In this document: piece after piece, positions 16,916 through 25,486 of the stretch
Layout of the letters: each line of letters opens with the position of its first letter
Position numbering within the stretch: position 1 is the first letter of the stretch
Assembly (NCBI GenBank): GCA_003537645.1
Contig: DPRM01000045.1
Coordinates: 1 to 31,085, forward strand
Source: Prolixibacteraceae bacterium
GTDB taxonomy: Bacteria > Bacteroidota > Bacteroidia > Bacteroidales > Prolixibacteraceae
DNA: 31,085 nucleotides
Reading direction: 5' to 3'
Made by a program: the position numbers and the translations under genes
Notes under the pieces: generated by a model
Told to the model about the DNA's origin: nothing
The model's database searches: none
Seen by the model: the letters and a program-made list of their open reading frames with translations, nothing else

Positions 16916-19123
16916 ATGAAAATTAAAGCTTTACTTTCTTCATTGCTTCTTGCAATGCTGGTAAATCTGGCTGCAATAGCCCAGGTTCCTGAACGAAAAG
17001 GTTGGTGGAAATTTGATGATTCGGCAAACTTATTGAAGGCTGAAATTGGTGCTCCTCTCGAAGTAATTGGCACTCAACAATCGGTTGAAGGCCCTGTTGC
17101 CGGGAACAAAGCCACACAGATCGATCCCGGAAATTTTCTGATTATGACCCACGGGATATCAGCCAACGGTGGTGGCACAAAAGTGAATGAATACACTGTT
17201 CTGATCGACTTTAAGGTTCCGGAGGCAGGTATCTGGCATTCGTTTTTCCAGACCGACCCTGCAAACTCTGGCGATGCCGACCTTTTTACAAGCACAACAA
17301 ATTCGGTTGGTATCTCCGAAATTGGATATTCACCAAAAGGTATTGCCGACAATACCTGGTACCGGATGATTATTTCGGTTAAAAATGGTGAATTCTTTAA
17401 AGTATATTTAAATGGCGCATTATGGCTCGACGGAGCAGGTCGTCTCCTCGATGACAGGTTTAGCCTGTCGAGTTCATTGTTGCTTTTCGCCGACAACGAT
17501 GGAGAAGACGGAACCATTATTTGTTCAGAATTAGCTATCTGGAACGTTCCGCTTGATGCCAATCAGGCGCTTGCCCTGGGCGGAGTAACCGGAGAAAGAG
17601 TTCCTGTGAGAGATAAATTGGGATGGTGGAAATTTGATGACCCGACTAACCTGTTAAAAGCTGAAATTGGTAAACCTCTTAAATTAACCGGAACACAACA
17701 ATCTGTTGACGGACCGGTTGATGGCAATTTGGCCACAAAACTGGATGTTGGTAGCTACCTGAAAATGACCACCGACATTTTACCCAACGGCGGTAACCTT
17801 ACAAATGAATACACACTCCAGATTGATTTTTCAATTCCGCAGGCAGATACCTGGCACGCGTTTTTTCAGACTGATGCAAAAAATGAAAGCGATGCCGACC
17901 TGTTCACAAATACCAATAATGAAATCGGTACTTTGGCCACAACTTATTCAAGCCTTACAGCCTCGGCAAATACATGGTATCGAATGCTGATTGTTGTGAA
18001 AAACGGCGAATACTTCAAAGTATATCTCAATGGCGAACTTTGGCTTGATGGAGTCGGCCAGCCTGTTGACGGACGTTTTGCGCTGGCAAATGAGCTTTTA
18101 TTATTCGCCGATGATGACGGAGAAGACGGAAGCATCCTCTGTTCTGAAATATGTATTTGGGAAGTTGCCCTTAACGATGACGAAATAGCCGACATTGGCG
18201 CAAGTCCGGCCAGCCTTTTTCCTGAAAGAATGGGATGGTGGAAATTTGAGGATCTTGCATCACCACAAAAAGCAACAATAGGATTGCCGCTCATTATTAG
18301 CGGAAATGTGGCGCCTGTTCCCGGACCAAGTGTCGGAAATAAAGCCATTCAGGTTGATTTGGGAAATTACCTGAAAATGAACCATGGAATTTACAGTAAC
18401 GGCAACGGGATGATGGTAAACGAATACAGTTTGCAAATTGATTTCTCGGTTCCGGAAGCGGGAATATGGCATGCTTTCTTCCAGACTGATGCCGCCAATG
18501 GTGGCGATGCCGACCTGTTCACCAACAAAACCAATTCAATTGGGACAGCTACCACCACTTACAGCGCCAAAGGTATTTCGGCAAACAAGTGGTACCGAAT
18601 GGTTATCACGGTTAAAAACGGATCGTATTTCAGAGTTTACCTTGATGGAGAACCCTGGCTCGAAGCAGCCGGACAACCCATCGACGGACGATTTGCACTG
18701 GCAAACGACCTGCTTATTTTTGCTGACGACGATGGAGATGACGGTACGATCTACTGTTCTGAACTGAGTATCTGGGAAGTTCCGCTTTCGGCCGAACAGG
18801 TAGCCCAATTGGGAAATGTAAATACAATACCTACAAGTATTCCTGATATGCTGGAAAGTCAGAACCTAGATCTTGGACAGAATTATCCCAATCCATTCTC
18901 CGACCACACTACTTTCCCATACCAGATTACTGAATCGGGTAAAGTGAGTTTCAGAGTTCTGGATATTACCGGAAAAGAAATTCGGACGATTAATGAAGGA
19001 ACCAAATCTCCCGGGAAATACAGTTTAAGGCTGGGTGCCGAAAGGCTCACCAGCGGAATATACTATCTGCAAATGATTACGAATAAACAAACCAGTACAC
19101 GAAAAATGGTGTTTATTCAATAA
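16916..19123 (+). CDS. Secreted protein with three LamG-like domains and a T9SS domain
   Basis: After a signal peptide (ends AIAQ) the 735-aa protein consists of three tandem concanavalin/LamG-like repeats of about 200 residues (about 24-224, 233-428, 435-633). Each starts GWWKF[DE]D and contains WYRM and GRF[AS]L. Each also has an acidic turn such as FADDDGEDG, a plausible calcium site. A T9SS sorting domain ends the chain (about 655-735, LGQNYPNPF). No catalytic motif is visible, so binding of a glycan or a cell-surface polymer is the likely role. The N-terminal domain of the next gene's product is a fourth, diverged copy of the repeat. A rho-independent terminator follows. The function is not otherwise recognisable. 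Confidence 0.8.
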   Translation: MKIKALLSSLLLAMLVNLAAIAQVPERKGWWKFDDSANLLKAEIGAPLEVIGTQQSVEGPVAGNKATQIDPGNFLIMTHGISANGGGTKVNEYTVLIDFKVPEAGIWHSFFQTDPANSGDADLFTSTTNSVGISEIGYSPKGIADNTWYRMIISVKNGEFFKVYLNGALWLDGAGRLLDDRFSLSSSLLLFADNDGEDGTIICSELAIWNVPLDANQALALGGVTGERVPVRDKLGWWKFDDPTNLLKAEIGKPLKLTGTQQSVDGPVDGNLATKLDVGSYLKMTTDILPNGGNLTNEYTLQIDFSIPQADTWHAFFQTDAKNESDADLFTNTNNEIGTLATTYSSLTASANTWYRMLIVVKNGEYFKVYLNGELWLDGVGQPVDGRFALANELLLFADDDGEDGSILCSEICIWEVALNDDEIADIGASPASLFPERMGWWKFEDLASPQKATIGLPLIISGNVAPVPGPSVGNKAIQVDLGNYLKMNHGIYSNGNGMMVNEYSLQIDFSVPEAGIWHAFFQTDAANGGDADLFTNKTNSIGTATTTYSAKGISANKWYRMVITVKNGSYFRVYLDGEPWLEAAGQPIDGRFALANDLLIFADDDGDDGTIYCSELSIWEVPLSAEQVAQLGNVNTIPTSIPDMLESQNLDLGQNYPNPFSDHTTFPYQITESGKVSFRVLDITGKEIRTINEGTKSPGKYSLRLGAERLTSGIYYLQMITNKQTSTRKMVFIQ

Positions 19124-19148
19124 ATGGGAAATGTGTTTTTAATTATGA

Positions 19149-19181
19149 GGGTGCTTCTCTTGTTGAAGCATCCTTTTTTTT
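19149..19181 (+). terminator. Rho-independent terminator after the triple-LamG gene
   Basis: A 9-bp stem (19149-19157 with 19165-19173, one G-T pair) with a 7-nt loop is followed by eight T residues (19174-19181). It ends only 10 nt before the ATG of the phosphoesterase gene, so read-through or a transcript starting within the terminator would be needed to express that gene. Confidence 0.85.
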
Positions 19182-19191
19182 ATTCATTCTG

Positions 19192-21699
19192 ATGAGAAAA
19201 AATACCCTGCTTCTCCTGATTGCATTTCTGGTTACAAATCTGTCAATCGCGGTAATTCCTGAAAGAACCGGTTGGTGGAAGTTCGACAACGCCACAACGC
19301 TGCTAAAAGCAGAATCCGGATTTGGAGAGGCGCTAAGTCTGATTGGGACTCATTCGCCAACAGCCGGCCCTGAAACCGGAAACGGAGCAGTACTAATCGG
19401 AACAGGCAGTTACTATAAAATGAACCACACGATTGCACCCAATGGCGAGGGCAGCAAGGTAAACGAATACACCCTTCAGTTCGATTTTAAAATCATGAAA
19501 AACGACGTTTGGAATTGTTTTTTTCAAACCTCCCCGAACAACAGCAACGATGGAGAATTATTCATTAATCCTTCAGGAAATATTGGAGTGGCAGCCGTTG
19601 GATACAGCACGGCAACTGTTGCGCCGAATGAATGGTACCGCTTAATTGTATCGGTTAAGAATGGGAAACAATTTACCTGCTACCTCGATGGCGAATTATT
19701 GCTGAATGGTTTTTCGCAAGCCATCGACGGACGGTTTTCGCTGGAAAACCAAGTGCTGATTTTTGCTGATGAGGATGGCGAGGATGCTCCTGTTTACTGT
19801 GCCGAACTTGCTGTATGGAACCGCGCACTTACCGCTGCCGAAGCAAAAGAACTGGGCGGATATGGCCATAAATTTGAATTACCAATGATGACCAGAATCC
19901 CGTATTTACAATCGCCCGGACAAACAAGCATGACCGTTTGCTGGCACGATTCGATTCAAACAGGAACAAAAGTGGAATATGGAACCGATTCGCTGAAATT
20001 ACTTCAGGAAAAAACGGGAACATCCGAAATTGTAAGTCTGCCCTACCGCTGGCACAGCGCAAAACTAACCGGACTGACTGCCAACACCCGCTACTTTTAC
20101 AAAGTTGGCAGCGGGAACGAACGCTCTGAAACCTATTCGTTTAAAACTTTGCCTGAAGCAAGTTATCAGGGAAAACTGCGATTTGTTTTGCTTAGCGATA
20201 CACATGCCACCGATACGACCATGGCAGGCAAAGTAATCCGTGCAGCCAAAGCAAAAATCACAAGTTTATACGGTTCCGACATTGAAAATCATGTGAATGG
20301 GATTTTTCATTCGGGCGATATTGTGGTGAGCGGCAATTCTCCCGATCAATATACCAAACAGTATTTCATGCCAATGTCGTCGCTAACACCTCATCTGCCA
20401 ACAATGGTGGTGGCCGGAAATCATGAAGGCGAAAGTCCATTTTTTTACCGCTACCTCAAAATGGACGAGCTTTCTGCCTATCCGCAGTTGACTTCGCTGA
20501 ATGAAAAAATATGGCAGTTAAGGGTCGGGAATTCACTGTTTTTAGGCTTGAATACAAACATCATCAACGAATTCGGGACAACCCAGGCCAACTGGCTCGA
20601 TACAAAACTGAAAGAAACAGAACTGGATGCAAGTATCGATTTTGTCTTTCTATTTATGCATCACCCGCCCTATTCGGAGCTTTGGAATGTGGTAAATACT
20701 TTTGATGCAGGCGCTAATTACGTGAGAGACAAACTGATTCCAATCATCAGGAAATACACGAAAGTTCAGCAATTGACTTATGGACACACCCACGGGTTTG
20801 AGCGGGGAACTGTTCTGTCAGAAAAACCTGATGGCGATTTCAGAATTGTTTGCGGTGGCGGAAGCGGCGGACCACTGGATCCCTGGGCGCCGGGAGCCAA
20901 CCGCGATTACAACAATATTCATAAAAGCTACAGCCATTATTGTTTCCAGATACTTGAGATCGATTTGGCCGGACACTCCTGGCATAATTCGATGTACAGT
21001 TTGGGAAGTACAAATAATTCAGAAAATGCCGTGATTTTAGATACATGGTATAAACAAAAAAATCAAGCTGCACCGGTTACTCCGGTAATAGAAAGTGCAA
21101 CAAATTCGAATGGGAATATTGTGGTCAACACCTCCAAATTCTCCGGATCTGACTCTATTATGTCGGTTCAGTTTCAGATTACTGAAAGCTCGAACATGGT
21201 GCTCGACTCCATAATTCACTGGACGAATATCTACGGAATTTCAGGAAACAATGTGCCGGTTGACAAAAATGCCGGTATAAATCTGAATCGGTTTTCCATC
21301 AGCCAAGCACTTATTTCTGAAGGGAAAACTTATACATTCAGTGTTCGATACCGCGATCACAATCTGAAATGGAGTGCTTGGTCGGAGCCATTTTTATACC
21401 AGGCAACCGGAATTAAAAACTCTTCATGGCAAAATAATGACCGTTTTCTGGGGCAAAACTTCCCCAATCCTTTTCACTCAAAAACTACGATTAAGTACGA
21501 GCTGGCAGAAAAAAGTGAAATACATTTTCGCATTTATGATGTGAATTTCAGTCTGGTTGCTGAAATAGCCGAAGGTGTTAAACCGAAAGGCAATCACGTC
21601 ATTGTTTTAAATGCCGGACATTTTAAAAGCGGGGTGTATTTCTACGAAATGATTGCGAAAGATTTTTCTGTTATGAAAAAGATGATCAGAATTGATTGA
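19192..21699 (+). CDS. Secreted LamG - purple-acid-phosphatase-like metallophosphoesterase with T9SS domain
   Basis: The chain is 835 aa: a signal peptide (1-20), a LamG-like domain (about 23-221) homologous to the three repeats of the upstream protein, a fibronectin-like purple acid phosphatase N-terminal domain (about 228-325), and a metallophosphoesterase domain (about 328-590). The metal-binding motifs are complete: SDTH (Asp336, His338), SGDI (Asp376), AGNHE (Asn410, His411), MHHPP (His490, His491) and GHTHG (His532, His534). A second beta-sandwich and a T9SS sorting domain (about 750-835, LGQNFPNPF) complete it. It should release phosphate from an extracellular phosphomonoester or phosphodiester; the substrate is unknown. 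Its stop codon directly abuts the stop codon of the convergent permease gene. Confidence 0.9.
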   Translation: MRKNTLLLLIAFLVTNLSIAVIPERTGWWKFDNATTLLKAESGFGEALSLIGTHSPTAGPETGNGAVLIGTGSYYKMNHTIAPNGEGSKVNEYTLQFDFKIMKNDVWNCFFQTSPNNSNDGELFINPSGNIGVAAVGYSTATVAPNEWYRLIVSVKNGKQFTCYLDGELLLNGFSQAIDGRFSLENQVLIFADEDGEDAPVYCAELAVWNRALTAAEAKELGGYGHKFELPMMTRIPYLQSPGQTSMTVCWHDSIQTGTKVEYGTDSLKLLQEKTGTSEIVSLPYRWHSAKLTGLTANTRYFYKVGSGNERSETYSFKTLPEASYQGKLRFVLLSDTHATDTTMAGKVIRAAKAKITSLYGSDIENHVNGIFHSGDIVVSGNSPDQYTKQYFMPMSSLTPHLPTMVVAGNHEGESPFFYRYLKMDELSAYPQLTSLNEKIWQLRVGNSLFLGLNTNIINEFGTTQANWLDTKLKETELDASIDFVFLFMHHPPYSELWNVVNTFDAGANYVRDKLIPIIRKYTKVQQLTYGHTHGFERGTVLSEKPDGDFRIVCGGGSGGPLDPWAPGANRDYNNIHKSYSHYCFQILEIDLAGHSWHNSMYSLGSTNNSENAVILDTWYKQKNQAAPVTPVIESATNSNGNIVVNTSKFSGSDSIMSVQFQITESSNMVLDSIIHWTNIYGISGNNVPVDKNAGINLNRFSISQALISEGKTYTFSVRYRDHNLKWSAWSEPFLYQATGIKNSSWQNNDRFLGQNFPNPFHSKTTIKYELAEKSEIHFRIYDVNFSLVAEIAEGVKPKGNHVIVLNAGHFKSGVYFYEMIAKDFSVMKKMIRID

Positions 21700-23109
21700 T
21701 TACTCCGTTTCATTGTCCTGTTTCGAATATTTTCTTTTCAGCCAGAAATAAACGGGTATTCCTGAAAGAATCAAAATCAGTCCGATGACAGCTTCGCGTG
21801 GGCGGGCTGCGATTGTGTTGACAAACAGCCCGATACAAAAGAGAATAAAAATAGCCGGAACAACCGGGTATCCCCACACTTTGTAGGGACGGTGCGCATC
21901 TGGCATTTTGCGCCGCAGAATAAACACACCCAGCGTAGTAGCTCCGTAGAATATGAACACCGCAAAAATAACCATGTCGGTTAACTGATCGAAAGTACCC
22001 GACAGCACCAGCACCGAAGCCCAGACCCCCTGCCACAAAAGCGAGTTGGAGGGAACATTAAATTTATTCAGCTTTTTGATACCCGAAAAGAAAAGTCCGT
22101 TGCGAGCCATCGCATAATACGGGCGTGAACCTGTAAGAATACTGGCATTGGTGCAGCCCAGTGTTGTCAGCAAAATCAGCAGCGAAATAAACATCACCCC
22201 TCCGGTTCCCCAGAAACTCCGGACAGCCTCAACCGCAGCAATCTGGTTGCCCGCTTCGTGAACCTGAGTTAATTGCGGGATAGATAAAAGCGAGAGATAA
22301 GTTACATTCACCAACAGATAAACGGCGATTACCACAAAAACACCCATCACAATTCCCTTCGGAATATTTCGGGTAGCATCTTTAATTTCTCCGCCAATAA
22401 AACCAACAGAAACCCATCCCTGATATGCCCAGAAAGCTGCCAGCATAGCTGTAAAAAAGGAGGAAAATGTAACAGTTCCGCTGATAAGATCCCCGCTATC
22501 CATAAAATTGGCAGGTGTGGCAACCGAACTGCTTAGTCCAAAAACAATAATCAAAAGGAGGCCTGCACATACCATTAAAAGTATCGCTCTGCTCACCCCT
22601 GCCCCACTCTTTAATCCTGAAATATTGAGTGCAGTCAATATTAAAATCAGCAAAATGGCGACAAGCTTAACACCAAAATCCTGAAATGGAAAGAAAACAC
22701 CTCCTATTGAAAAATGCTGAAGGGAGGTGAAAATTTCAGGAATTGGCATGATGCTGTTCAGCGACTGCGCAAACACATAAGCCAGCGAAGAAATAGTTGC
22801 CGTTTGAATAATGGTGAACAGCGACCAGCCATATAAAAAGGCAAAAAAACGGTTGTAAATTTTCTTCAGATAAACATATTCGCCTCCTGTATCGGCAAGC
22901 AATCCGGCCACTTCGGCATTACTCAAAGCGCCAAAAAGGGTGATAATTCCACCGACGATCCAGGCCAGCAGTATCCACGACGAAGACTGAAGCTCGGCTG
23001 CCATCGGAGCAATTTTCTTATACACTCCTGATCCAATGATATTTGCGACTACAAATATGATGACATATCCCAGGCCGAGCGTCTTTACCAAATTTCGCTG
23101 ATTACCCAT
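21700..23109 (-). CDS. APC-family amino acid permease
   Basis: This is an inner-membrane transporter of the amino acid-polyamine-organocation superfamily, 469 aa with about twelve hydrophobic segments. The first segment carries the broken-helix substrate motif in VVANIIGSGVYKK. ALSNAEVAGLLADTGGEYVYL after segment two is typical of the LAT/amino acid permease branch, and the cytoplasmic C-terminus is short and charged. Substrate specificity cannot be read from the sequence. It is the only gene on the minus strand here. It is divergent from the ECF sigma factor gene (186-nt gap) and convergent with the phosphoesterase gene with no intervening base. A functional link with its neighbours is not evident. 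Confidence 0.88.
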   Translation of the reverse strand: MGNQRNLVKTLGLGYVIIFVVANIIGSGVYKKIAPMAAELQSSSWILLAWIVGGIITLFGALSNAEVAGLLADTGGEYVYLKKIYNRFFAFLYGWSLFTIIQTATISSLAYVFAQSLNSIMPIPEIFTSLQHFSIGGVFFPFQDFGVKLVAILLILILTALNISGLKSGAGVSRAILLMVCAGLLLIIVFGLSSSVATPANFMDSGDLISGTVTFSSFFTAMLAAFWAYQGWVSVGFIGGEIKDATRNIPKGIVMGVFVVIAVYLLVNVTYLSLLSIPQLTQVHEAGNQIAAVEAVRSFWGTGGVMFISLLILLTTLGCTNASILTGSRPYYAMARNGLFFSGIKKLNKFNVPSNSLLWQGVWASVLVLSGTFDQLTDMVIFAVFIFYGATTLGVFILRRKMPDAHRPYKVWGYPVVPAIFILFCIGLFVNTIAARPREAVIGLILILSGIPVYFWLKRKYSKQDNETE

Positions 23110-23282
23110 ACAAAAAGGTGTTTGAAAATGAATAAAGATTCGAAATTAAGAAATAAGTTAGATTTTGGATGATCATTTTATTTCAGGAAAAGTTTGCTGT
23201 TAAAGACTTATTTCAAAACCAATAAAATATCGGTATAACTTTATACTTTAGGCAAAGTTAATCCTGAATAGAAAACATTTTC

Positions 23283-23290
23283 TACTTTTG
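23283..23290 (+). promoter_or_regulatory. Candidate -7 box immediately before the ECF sigma gene
   Basis: TACTTTTG matches the Bacteroidota -7 consensus TAnnTTTG exactly. It ends 5 nt before the ATG at 23296, so the transcript would be almost leaderless if this box is used. A weaker second candidate, TACTTTAG, is at 23244-23251. No convincing -33 element is seen for either. Confidence 0.35.
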
Positions 23291-23295
23291 CTATT

Positions 23296-23880
23296 ATGCA
23301 AATTATACATGGAATACATGAAAAAGACCTGATTGTGCGCCTTAAAAATGGCGACCAGACGGCATTTGAGCTGTTATTCCATTTTTATTATCCGGGATTG
23401 GTAATGTACTCAACCCAATTTACTACCGACCGGATGGAAGCCGAAGAAATCGTGCAGAATTTCTTTGTAAGATTCTGGCAAAGACATCAACAAATTGTCC
23501 CTTCCGATTCGCTGAAAAACTACTTGTTTTTATCTGTCAAAAATGGCAGCCTCAACTACCTGAAGCACAAAAAGATCGAAGAAAAATACATCAGATCGAT
23601 GAGCGAACTTGCCAACAATCATTTGATTTACGAACCTGATGTGTATGTAGAAACAGAACTTCAGGAAAAAATCAAAAATGCGATTGATCTTCTTCCTGAA
23701 AAATGCCGCGAAATATTTATCATGAGCCGGATACGCGGGCTGAAAAATGAAGAAATCGCCTCAGAACTGAATCTTTCGAAACGAACCGTAGAAACGCAAA
23801 TCAGCAAAGCGCTGAAAGTAATGAGGGTTGAACTGAAAGATTATGCAGGATTGCTGGTTTTACTGGGCATTTGGCAATAA
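23296..23880 (+). CDS. ECF RNA polymerase sigma-70 factor (Bacteroidota family)
   Basis: The protein is 194 aa with the two-domain ECF plan. Region 2 spans about residues 12-75 (GDQTAFELLFHFYYP, EAEEIVQNFFVRFW). Region 4 spans about residues 125-180, with LPEKCREIFIMSRIRGLKNEE and the helix-turn-helix IASELNLSKRTVETQISKAL. Such factors act with a FecR-type anti-sigma factor and an STN-bearing SusC transporter, all present downstream, to switch on the SusCD operon when substrate is sensed at the outer membrane. Usually sigma and anti-sigma genes are nearly adjacent; here 506 nt with REP-like repeats separate them. Confidence 0.93.
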   Translation: MQIIHGIHEKDLIVRLKNGDQTAFELLFHFYYPGLVMYSTQFTTDRMEAEEIVQNFFVRFWQRHQQIVPSDSLKNYLFLSVKNGSLNYLKHKKIEEKYIRSMSELANNHLIYEPDVYVETELQEKIKNAIDLLPEKCREIFIMSRIRGLKNEEIASELNLSKRTVETQISKALKVMRVELKDYAGLLVLLGIWQ

Positions 23881-24010
23881 CCTTTTTTTGGGGGTCTATA
23901 ACGATTTGTACAGGAAAATATATCTACTAAATATTTTAAAATCAGAATGTAAAGAGTTGATGCAAACAAAGCCTTAGTTTGTAATACCGATGTAATAAGT
24001 TGTAATCTCC

Positions 24011-24040
24011 GTCCCTTTAGGGACAAAATATTTATAGGAA
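24011..24040 (+). repeat. REP-like palindromic element, forward copy
   Basis: The hairpin GTCCCT-TT-AGGGAC (24011-24024) is followed by the tail AAAATATTTATAG. The same unit occurs in reverse orientation at 24165-24194. Another copy of the hairpin alone, without the tail, is at 24065-24078. Elements of this shape are dispersed REP-like repeats in Bacteroidota genomes. Confidence 0.7.
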
Positions 24041-24064
24041 ACAGATTCAGTCCAAATAATGGTT

Positions 24065-24078
24065 GTCCCTTTAGGGAC
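24065..24078. repeat. REP-like hairpin, second copy
   Basis: This stretch is identical to the 14-nt hairpin GTCCCTTTAGGGAC at 24011-24024, without the AT-rich tail. An imperfect hairpin of related style lies at 24125-24142 (GCGTACC with GGCACGC, loop CAAA). Confidence 0.65.
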
Positions 24079-24164
24079 AAAACGCTATTATTCGATTTAT
24101 AAAAACAATAATAGAATGTTGATAGCGTACCCAAAGGCACGCTGTTCGCTGCGTTCTCATTTAA

Positions 24165-24194
24165 TTTCTATAAATATTTTGTGCCTAAAGGCAC
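24165..24194 (-). repeat. REP-like palindromic element, reverse copy
   Basis: Read on the minus strand this is GTGCCT-TT-AGGCAC followed by AAAATATTTATAGAAA, the same unit as at 24011-24040. The stem differs by one compensated base pair (C-G replaced by G-C), so the hairpin is preserved although the sequence changed. Confidence 0.7.
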
Positions 24195-24386
24195 AGTTCT
24201 GCACCTTAAGAGCGAATTGCAACATTGAACTACAAATATCACCGGTGTTCTGCACCTAAAATGGTTTGCTTCATTTTACCTACACTGTCTGTTCTAGCAC
24301 TTTTTTAGCAATTTTAGGGTTCGGGATACGTGTAAATCAGGTTTCGGTTGTTTTAATGGCAAACAAAAATACATCGGTTTAGTAAA

Positions 24387-25361
24387 ATGACAGACAACAA
24401 GCACATTCAGCACAAAATAGAAGATCGTTTAACACGGCTTACAAATCAGGAACCGGCGGAGCAGATTCTTGCAGCTCAGCAAATCATTTCCGAAATTGGA
24501 ACGATCAACAGTCATGCAGCCTTTGCCAAGGTTCAAAAACGAATTCAAAAACGCAAAAACACAATTTCCTTGCTGAATACATTCAGCAGGATTGCCGCCA
24601 TCCTTTTTATACCATTGCTGCTTGCATCTGTCTGGCTTTTTTACAATCAGCAAAAACCAGTGCACCAACAATTTGCCATTCAGGAAATAACCAGCCCTCC
24701 GGGAATTCGGTCACAAGTGGTTTTGCCCGACGGATCGAAAGTTTGGCTCAATGCCGAAAGCACCATTAAGTTTCAGGTTCCGTTTCAGGAAAACAGCCGA
24801 AACATCGACATTGTTGGTGAAGCTTTTTTTGATGTAGTTAAAAATCCGGACCGGCCTTTCTTTGTTCAATCGGGCAACGTGAAGGTGAAAGTTTTGGGAA
24901 CGCGTTTCAATTACAAAGCATTTGCCGATGACGAAAACATTGAAGTGGTGCTGGAAGAAGGAAAAATAGCGCTGAACCTGCAAAGCGATTCAAAAAACAA
25001 GGAAACAATTTTGATCCCCGGCGACCGTGCGGTGATAGAAAAAGAAAGCAGCAAGACAACCGTCAGGAACGAAAATATTAACAAATACATTGCCTGGCAC
25101 ACCGGCAAACTGGTTTTCGACAACAGCCCGATGAGCGAAGTTGCCCGGTTACTTGAAAGGTGGTACGGTGTTGAGGTGAGGGTTCAGGATACAGAAATAA
25201 TGAATTACAGGTTTACTACAACTTTCGAAAATGAGTCGCTTTTCCAGGTAATCGAATTGCTTGGACTGTCATCACCAATCCACATCAAATACGTTCCGGC
25301 AACAGTCGGAAAAAATAACCAGGCACAAACAAAATCAAAAGTTATCATCAGCAAAAAATAA
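24387..25361 (+). CDS. FecR-family anti-sigma factor
   Basis: This is a 324-aa single-pass inner-membrane protein. The cytoplasmic N-terminus (residues 1-60) should bind the ECF sigma factor. A membrane segment covers about 66-86 (IAAILFIPLLLASVWLF). The periplasmic FecR domain follows (about 100-215, with GIRSQVVLPDGSKVWLNAES) and then the C-terminal DUF4974 domain (about 240-310, FDNSPMSEVARLLERWYGV). The protein should receive a signal from the STN domain of the SusC protein encoded 125 nt downstream and release the sigma factor. The start at 24387 is the only reasonable ATG. Confidence 0.93.
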   Translation: MTDNKHIQHKIEDRLTRLTNQEPAEQILAAQQIISEIGTINSHAAFAKVQKRIQKRKNTISLLNTFSRIAAILFIPLLLASVWLFYNQQKPVHQQFAIQEITSPPGIRSQVVLPDGSKVWLNAESTIKFQVPFQENSRNIDIVGEAFFDVVKNPDRPFFVQSGNVKVKVLGTRFNYKAFADDENIEVVLEEGKIALNLQSDSKNKETILIPGDRAVIEKESSKTTVRNENINKYIAWHTGKLVFDNSPMSEVARLLERWYGVEVRVQDTEIMNYRFTTTFENESLFQVIELLGLSSPIHIKYVPATVGKNNQAQTKSKVIISKK

Positions 25362-25403
25362 AAAACCAATTGCCAATGACAAATTAATTCTCTTTAAAGA
25401 AGA

Positions 25404-25427
25404 AAGGAAGTGCGCCAACACTTCCTT
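25404..25427 (+). other. Hairpin between anti-sigma and susC genes
   Basis: A perfect 9-bp stem (25404-25412 with 25419-25427) and a 6-nt loop lie 42 nt after the anti-sigma stop and 59 nt before the susC start. There is no T-run, so it is more likely a leader, processing or weak termination element than a strong terminator. Confidence 0.5.
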
Positions 25428-25486
25428 CCGGGTTACCCTTTACGGGCAGATCAATAATTGTTTCAAAAAATTAATCATTCAAATCT

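Larger units (their letters stand above)
23881..24386. other. 506-nt gap between sigma and anti-sigma genes
   Basis: No convincing gene is present. The middle holds several short palindromes of REP type (described separately) plus an 8-bp inverted repeat, CTATTATT (24085-24092) with AATAATAG (24107-24114). The first 120 nt and the last 190 nt show no recognisable structure. A promoter for the anti-sigma gene could lie in the last part, but I see no clear match to the Bacteroidota consensus. Confidence 0.6.

Noticed and set aside
17074..17562. A 162-codon open frame on the minus strand opposite the triple-LamG gene
   Set aside because: It lies wholly within the first LamG repeat on the other strand; similar antisense frames recur over the other repeats, as expected for a coding shadow.
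24059..24259. A 66-codon open frame in the sigma/anti-sigma gap
   Set aside because: It is made of REP-like palindromes and low-complexity sequence, has no recognisable motif or plausible start context, and the repeats explain the lack of stops.
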